DNA of 9,553 nt from Pirellulales bacterium (GTDB lineage Bacteria; Planctomycetota; Planctomycetia; Pirellulales; Thermoguttaceae): NCBI GenBank assembly GCA_030642635.1, contig DAOWNK010000112.1, positions 1-9,553 on the forward strand, given 5' to 3'. The position numbers were made by a program, and so were the translations under genes. Numbering within the stretch: the first letter of the stretch is position 1; the number at the start of each line of letters is the position of its first letter. Below the pieces are notes generated by a model. It was not told the origin of the DNA. It was given only the letters and a program-made list of their open reading frames with translations, and did not search any database. Of the stretch, positions 7,938 through 9,553 are shown one piece after another.

Positions 7938-8010
7938 GCCCCTATAGCTCAATTGGCAGAGCACGTGACTCTTAATCACGGGGTTCTAGGTTCGATTCCT
8001 AGTGGGGGCA
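7938..8010 (+). tRNA. tRNA-Lys (anticodon CTT)
   Basis: A complete cloverleaf is readable. The acceptor stem GCCCCTA/TGGGGGC includes one U-G pair. A D-arm is present. The anticodon stem is CGTGA/TCACG with loop CTCTTAA, placing anticodon CTT at 7971-7973 (reads AAG, Lys). The variable region is 5 nt, and the T-arm is CTAGG/CCTAG with loop TTCGATT. The discriminator base is A and CCA is not encoded, so CCA must be added after transcription. The gene stands alone between the sigma-54 activator and repeat copy B, whose first hairpin plus T-run begins 42 bp after it. Confidence 0.97.
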
Positions 8011-8048
8011 CTTTCTTTCGCTTGGCTTGACGGCCTCGTCTTTCCCTT

Positions 8049-8180
8049 GTTTAGCCGGCGTGCTTGCACGCCGGCTGGTTTTTTCGGATAACGTTTTGCT
8101 TACTTCATACGGCGTGCAAGCACGCCGGCTAAACGGGCAAAAATGTTGCCACTATTTCATATGGCTGAAATGTTATGATC
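8049..8180 (-). repeat. 132-bp structured dispersed repeat, copy B (inverted relative to copy A)
   Basis: This is the reverse-complement partner of 2127-2259. Its two hairpins (8053-8076 and 8110-8127) have perfect CGGCGTGC/GCACGCCG stems. Where copy A has a T-G wobble this copy has a T-A pair, so the differences preserve pairing on this strand. The linker with AAAACGTT and the conserved flank ATATG...GATC are retained. It occupies much of the 340-bp gene-free stretch between the tRNA and the reductase gene; the rest of that stretch holds small inverted repeats and a promoter candidate. Confidence 0.85.
8053..8084 (+). terminator. Rho-independent terminator after tRNA-Lys, formed by the repeat
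   Basis: AGCCGGCGTGC (8053-8063) and GCACGCCGGCT (8066-8076) are perfect 11-bp arms around TT. They are followed, after GG, by six T residues (8079-8084). This is a strong intrinsic terminator 42 bp beyond the tRNA and is an integral part of repeat copy B. Confidence 0.75.
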
Positions 8181-8243
8181 GTTATTGTTTCCCTCGGTGC
8201 CGTTGTGTAGGCATTATGGTTTTGGTGACGCAAAGCTTTAACT

Positions 8244-8258
8244 GAATTGACGCAATTC
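8244..8258. repeat. Small hairpin upstream of the reductase gene
   Basis: GAATTG (8244-8249) and CAATTC (8253-8258) form a 6-bp stem with loop ACG, just upstream of the -35 candidate at 8263. A separate 8-bp inverted pair, GGTGCCGT (8196-8203) and ACGGCACC (8268-8275), encloses it. These may be an operator or chance. Confidence 0.3.
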
Positions 8259-8262
8259 CTCA

Positions 8263-8292
8263 TTGACACGGCACCAATAAGACCGGTATTGT
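8263..8292 (+). promoter_or_regulatory. Candidate sigma-70 promoter of the reductase gene
   Basis: A perfect -35 box TTGACA (8263-8268) is followed 18 bp later by TATTGT (8287-8292), four of six to the -10 consensus. Initiation near 8299 would give a leader of about 50 nt that contains the AAGGAG ribosome-binding site (8334-8339). Confidence 0.45.
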
Positions 8293-8350
8293 CAAGGTAA
8301 AAGTAAACGGACCACGGCAGAAATTTCCATTTCAAGGAGTAACACAACCG

Positions 8351-9268
8351 ATGTCAATAATGAAAGTAGTTCCCGGCCAGACCAAGATCGGGTGGATCGG
8401 CACCGGAGTGATGGGATCGAGCATGTGTGGACATCTGCTCGATGCGGGTTTTCCCGTCACCGTTTATAGCCGCACGAAGGAAAAAGCGGAAAAGCTCCTT
8501 AAAAAGGGCGCCAATTGGGCCGACGGCCCAAAGGCCGTAGCCGAGGCATCCGACGCGGTCTTCACAATCGTCGGATATCCGCCGGACGTTCGTAGTGTAA
8601 TTTTAGCTGCTGACGGTATTTTGTCCGGGTGTGCCGCAGGAAACATCGTTGTCGATATGACGACCAGCGAGCCGTCGTTGGCGGTGGAAATTGCCCAAAA
8701 GGCGGCCGAACTCGGTGTTCACGCCGTCGACGCTCCCGTCTCCGGCGGCGACGTCGGTGCACGCCAGGCACAACTGTCGATTATGATTGGAGGCGATGCG
8801 AAGGTCATCGAGGCACTGCAACCGTGTTGGCAGGCGATGGGCAAGACCGTCGTACATCAGGGAGCGGCAGGCGCCGGACAACACACCAAAATGGTCAACC
8901 AGATATTGATCGCCTCCAACATGGTCGGAGTTTGTGAAGGATTGCTGTACGCTTATAAGGCCGGATTGGACTTGGAGACCGTGATGAAGTCGGTTGCATC
9001 CGGCGCCGCCGGAAGCTGGTCGCTATCGAATCTGGGGCCTCGAATCATCGACAACAATTTTGATCCCGGCTTCTTTGTAGAACACTTTATAAAGGACATG
9101 GGTATTGCACTGGACGAGTCGCGACGGATTGGACTCTCGCTGCCGGGCCTGGCGTTGGCAAACCAGTTGTACCTCTCGCTTCAGGCCAACGGCCACGGAC
9201 GGGACGGCACCCATGCGCTGCAACTGGCCCTGGCATCCATGGCCGGGATCGACTGGAAAAACAGGTAG
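8351..9268 (+). CDS. 3-hydroxyisobutyrate dehydrogenase-family NAD(P)-dependent reductase
   Basis: This 305-residue protein belongs to the beta-hydroxyacid dehydrogenase family (3-hydroxyisobutyrate dehydrogenase, tartronate- or succinic-semialdehyde/glyoxylate reductases). The N-terminal Rossmann domain begins with GWIGTGVMG (14-22). After the second strand the sequence is VYSRT (38-42), where Arg41 in place of an acidic residue suggests NADP(H). The substrate loop is DAPVSGGDVGA (127-137). The catalytic Lys is K180 in GAGQHTKMVNQ, and the all-helical C-terminal domain includes the conserved KDMG (248-251). Length matches the family (about 290-300). The ATG at 8351 is 11 bases after AAGGAG; a second in-frame ATG at 8360 is less well placed. 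The exact substrate cannot be assigned. The downstream SMP-30-type gene hints at sugar-acid metabolism. Confidence 0.92.
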   Translation: MSIMKVVPGQTKIGWIGTGVMGSSMCGHLLDAGFPVTVYSRTKEKAEKLLKKGANWADGPKAVAEASDAVFTIVGYPPDVRSVILAADGILSGCAAGNIVVDMTTSEPSLAVEIAQKAAELGVHAVDAPVSGGDVGARQAQLSIMIGGDAKVIEALQPCWQAMGKTVVHQGAAGAGQHTKMVNQILIASNMVGVCEGLLYAYKAGLDLETVMKSVASGAAGSWSLSNLGPRIIDNNFDPGFFVEHFIKDMGIALDESRRIGLSLPGLALANQLYLSLQANGHGRDGTHALQLALASMAGIDWKNR

Positions 9269-9309
9269 AATATGGCTCATCCGAAAAAATCTGCAACATC
9301 TTAAACTTG

Positions 9310-9387
9310 GCGGTCAGCTTTTAGCTATCAGTTTTCAGTCTTTGGAAACAGCGTTTTCTGCGGGGTTTCGAGCTGATAGCTGACCGC
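9310..9387. repeat. Long imperfect inverted repeat between two genes
   Basis: GCGGTCAGC (9310-9318) and AGCTATCAG (9323-9331) on the left match the single right arm CTGATAGCTGACCGC (9373-9387), with a TTTT insertion (9319-9322) and three bases of overlap on the left. The loop is 41 nt. It sits 42 bp after the reductase stop. It could act as a 3'-end structure, or be a member of a dispersed repeat family; no T-run follows. Confidence 0.6.
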
Positions 9388-9434
9388 TGACAACTCACTA
9401 CAACCCACGCTACGGATTTATTGCGACGGGCCAT

Positions 9435-9553
9435 ATGCAAGTTGAACTAATTGCCGACTATTCATGCAAGACCGGTGAAAATCCGCTCTGGCATCCTACC
9501 GAGAAACGGCTCTACTGGACGGATATTCCTAACGGACGCATCTTCCGTTACGA
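9435..9553 (+). CDS. SMP-30/gluconolactonase/LRE-family protein, 5' part only
   Basis: Only the first 39 codons are inside the window. They read MQVELIADYSCKTGENPLW and continue with HPTEKRLYWTDIPNGRIFRY. The GENPLW box holds the Glu (E15) that is a metal ligand in SMP-30-type six-bladed beta-propeller lactonases, and LYWTDI is the first-blade signature. The family hydrolyses sugar lactones such as gluconolactone with a divalent metal, usually in the cytoplasm; a few members are periplasmic, but no signal peptide is seen here. The ATG at 9435 starts the family at its normal N-terminus; no Shine-Dalgarno sequence is evident. The gene is codirectional with the reductase gene, 166 bp downstream, across an inverted repeat. 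Confidence 0.85.
   Translation, partial: MQVELIADYSCKTGENPLWHPTEKRLYWTDIPNGRIFRY

Noticed and set aside
7938..8010. tRNA-Lys as an integration site for a genomic island
   Set aside because: No second copy of the tRNA 3' end is visible in the window and no integrase is present. The neighbouring repeat is unrelated to the tRNA sequence.
9156..9170. TGGCAA-N5-TTGT on the plus strand as a sigma-54 promoter
   Set aside because: It lies inside the reductase gene, lacks the essential GC at -12, and is not at a sensible distance from a start codon.

Overview
The window reads as a GC-rich bacterial chromosome segment with mostly full-length genes. Many starts lack a clear Shine-Dalgarno sequence. 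The gene content (a GalT-like enzyme beside a family-57 glucanotransferase, a GAF/sigma-54 activator, an SMP-30-type lactonase, abundant GC-rich palindromic repeats) suggests a planctomycete or other PVC-group bacterium. That placement is inference from gene content, not from a marker gene.

Layout. Positions 55-456 (minus) encode a stand-alone response-regulator receiver domain. A very good sigma-54 (-24/-12) promoter lies 36 nt upstream of its start. Positions 705-2030 (minus) encode a 12-helix MFS transporter. The divergent gap 2031-2275 is mostly a 133-bp repeat (copy A) that ends 16 bp before the next start codon. On the plus strand follow a GalT-family nucleotidyltransferase (2276-3316) and a GH57 4-alpha-glucanotransferase/amylase (3386-5554). 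These two look like an operon for alpha-glucan and hexose-phosphate metabolism. Next is an AT-richer patch with a HicA-like/HicB-like toxin-antitoxin pair (5702-6152) and an ATGA-overlapping 41-codon reading frame for a small hydrophobic protein (6149-6274). Then come a GAF-AAA+-Fis sigma-54 activator (6322-7890) and tRNA-Lys(CTT) (7938-8010). Copy B of the repeat (8049-8180) is in opposite orientation to copy A and supplies what looks like the tRNA terminator. The window ends with a 3-hydroxyisobutyrate-dehydrogenase-family reductase (8351-9268), an inverted repeat (9310-9387), and the first 39 codons of an SMP-30/gluconolactonase-family gene (9435 onward).

How it fits together. GalT-like plus GH57 make a plausible glycogen/maltodextrin module; the metal-ligand pattern of the GalT-like protein recalls ADP-glucose phosphorylase at least as much as classical GalT. 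The sigma-54 activator and the sigma-54 promoter of the receiver gene are about 6 kb apart and could be functionally linked, but nothing in the sequence proves it. The points most worth following up are the sigma-54-driven orphan receiver, the inverted pair of structured repeats bracketing about 5.8 kb, and the third small membrane ORF coupled to the HicAB pair.
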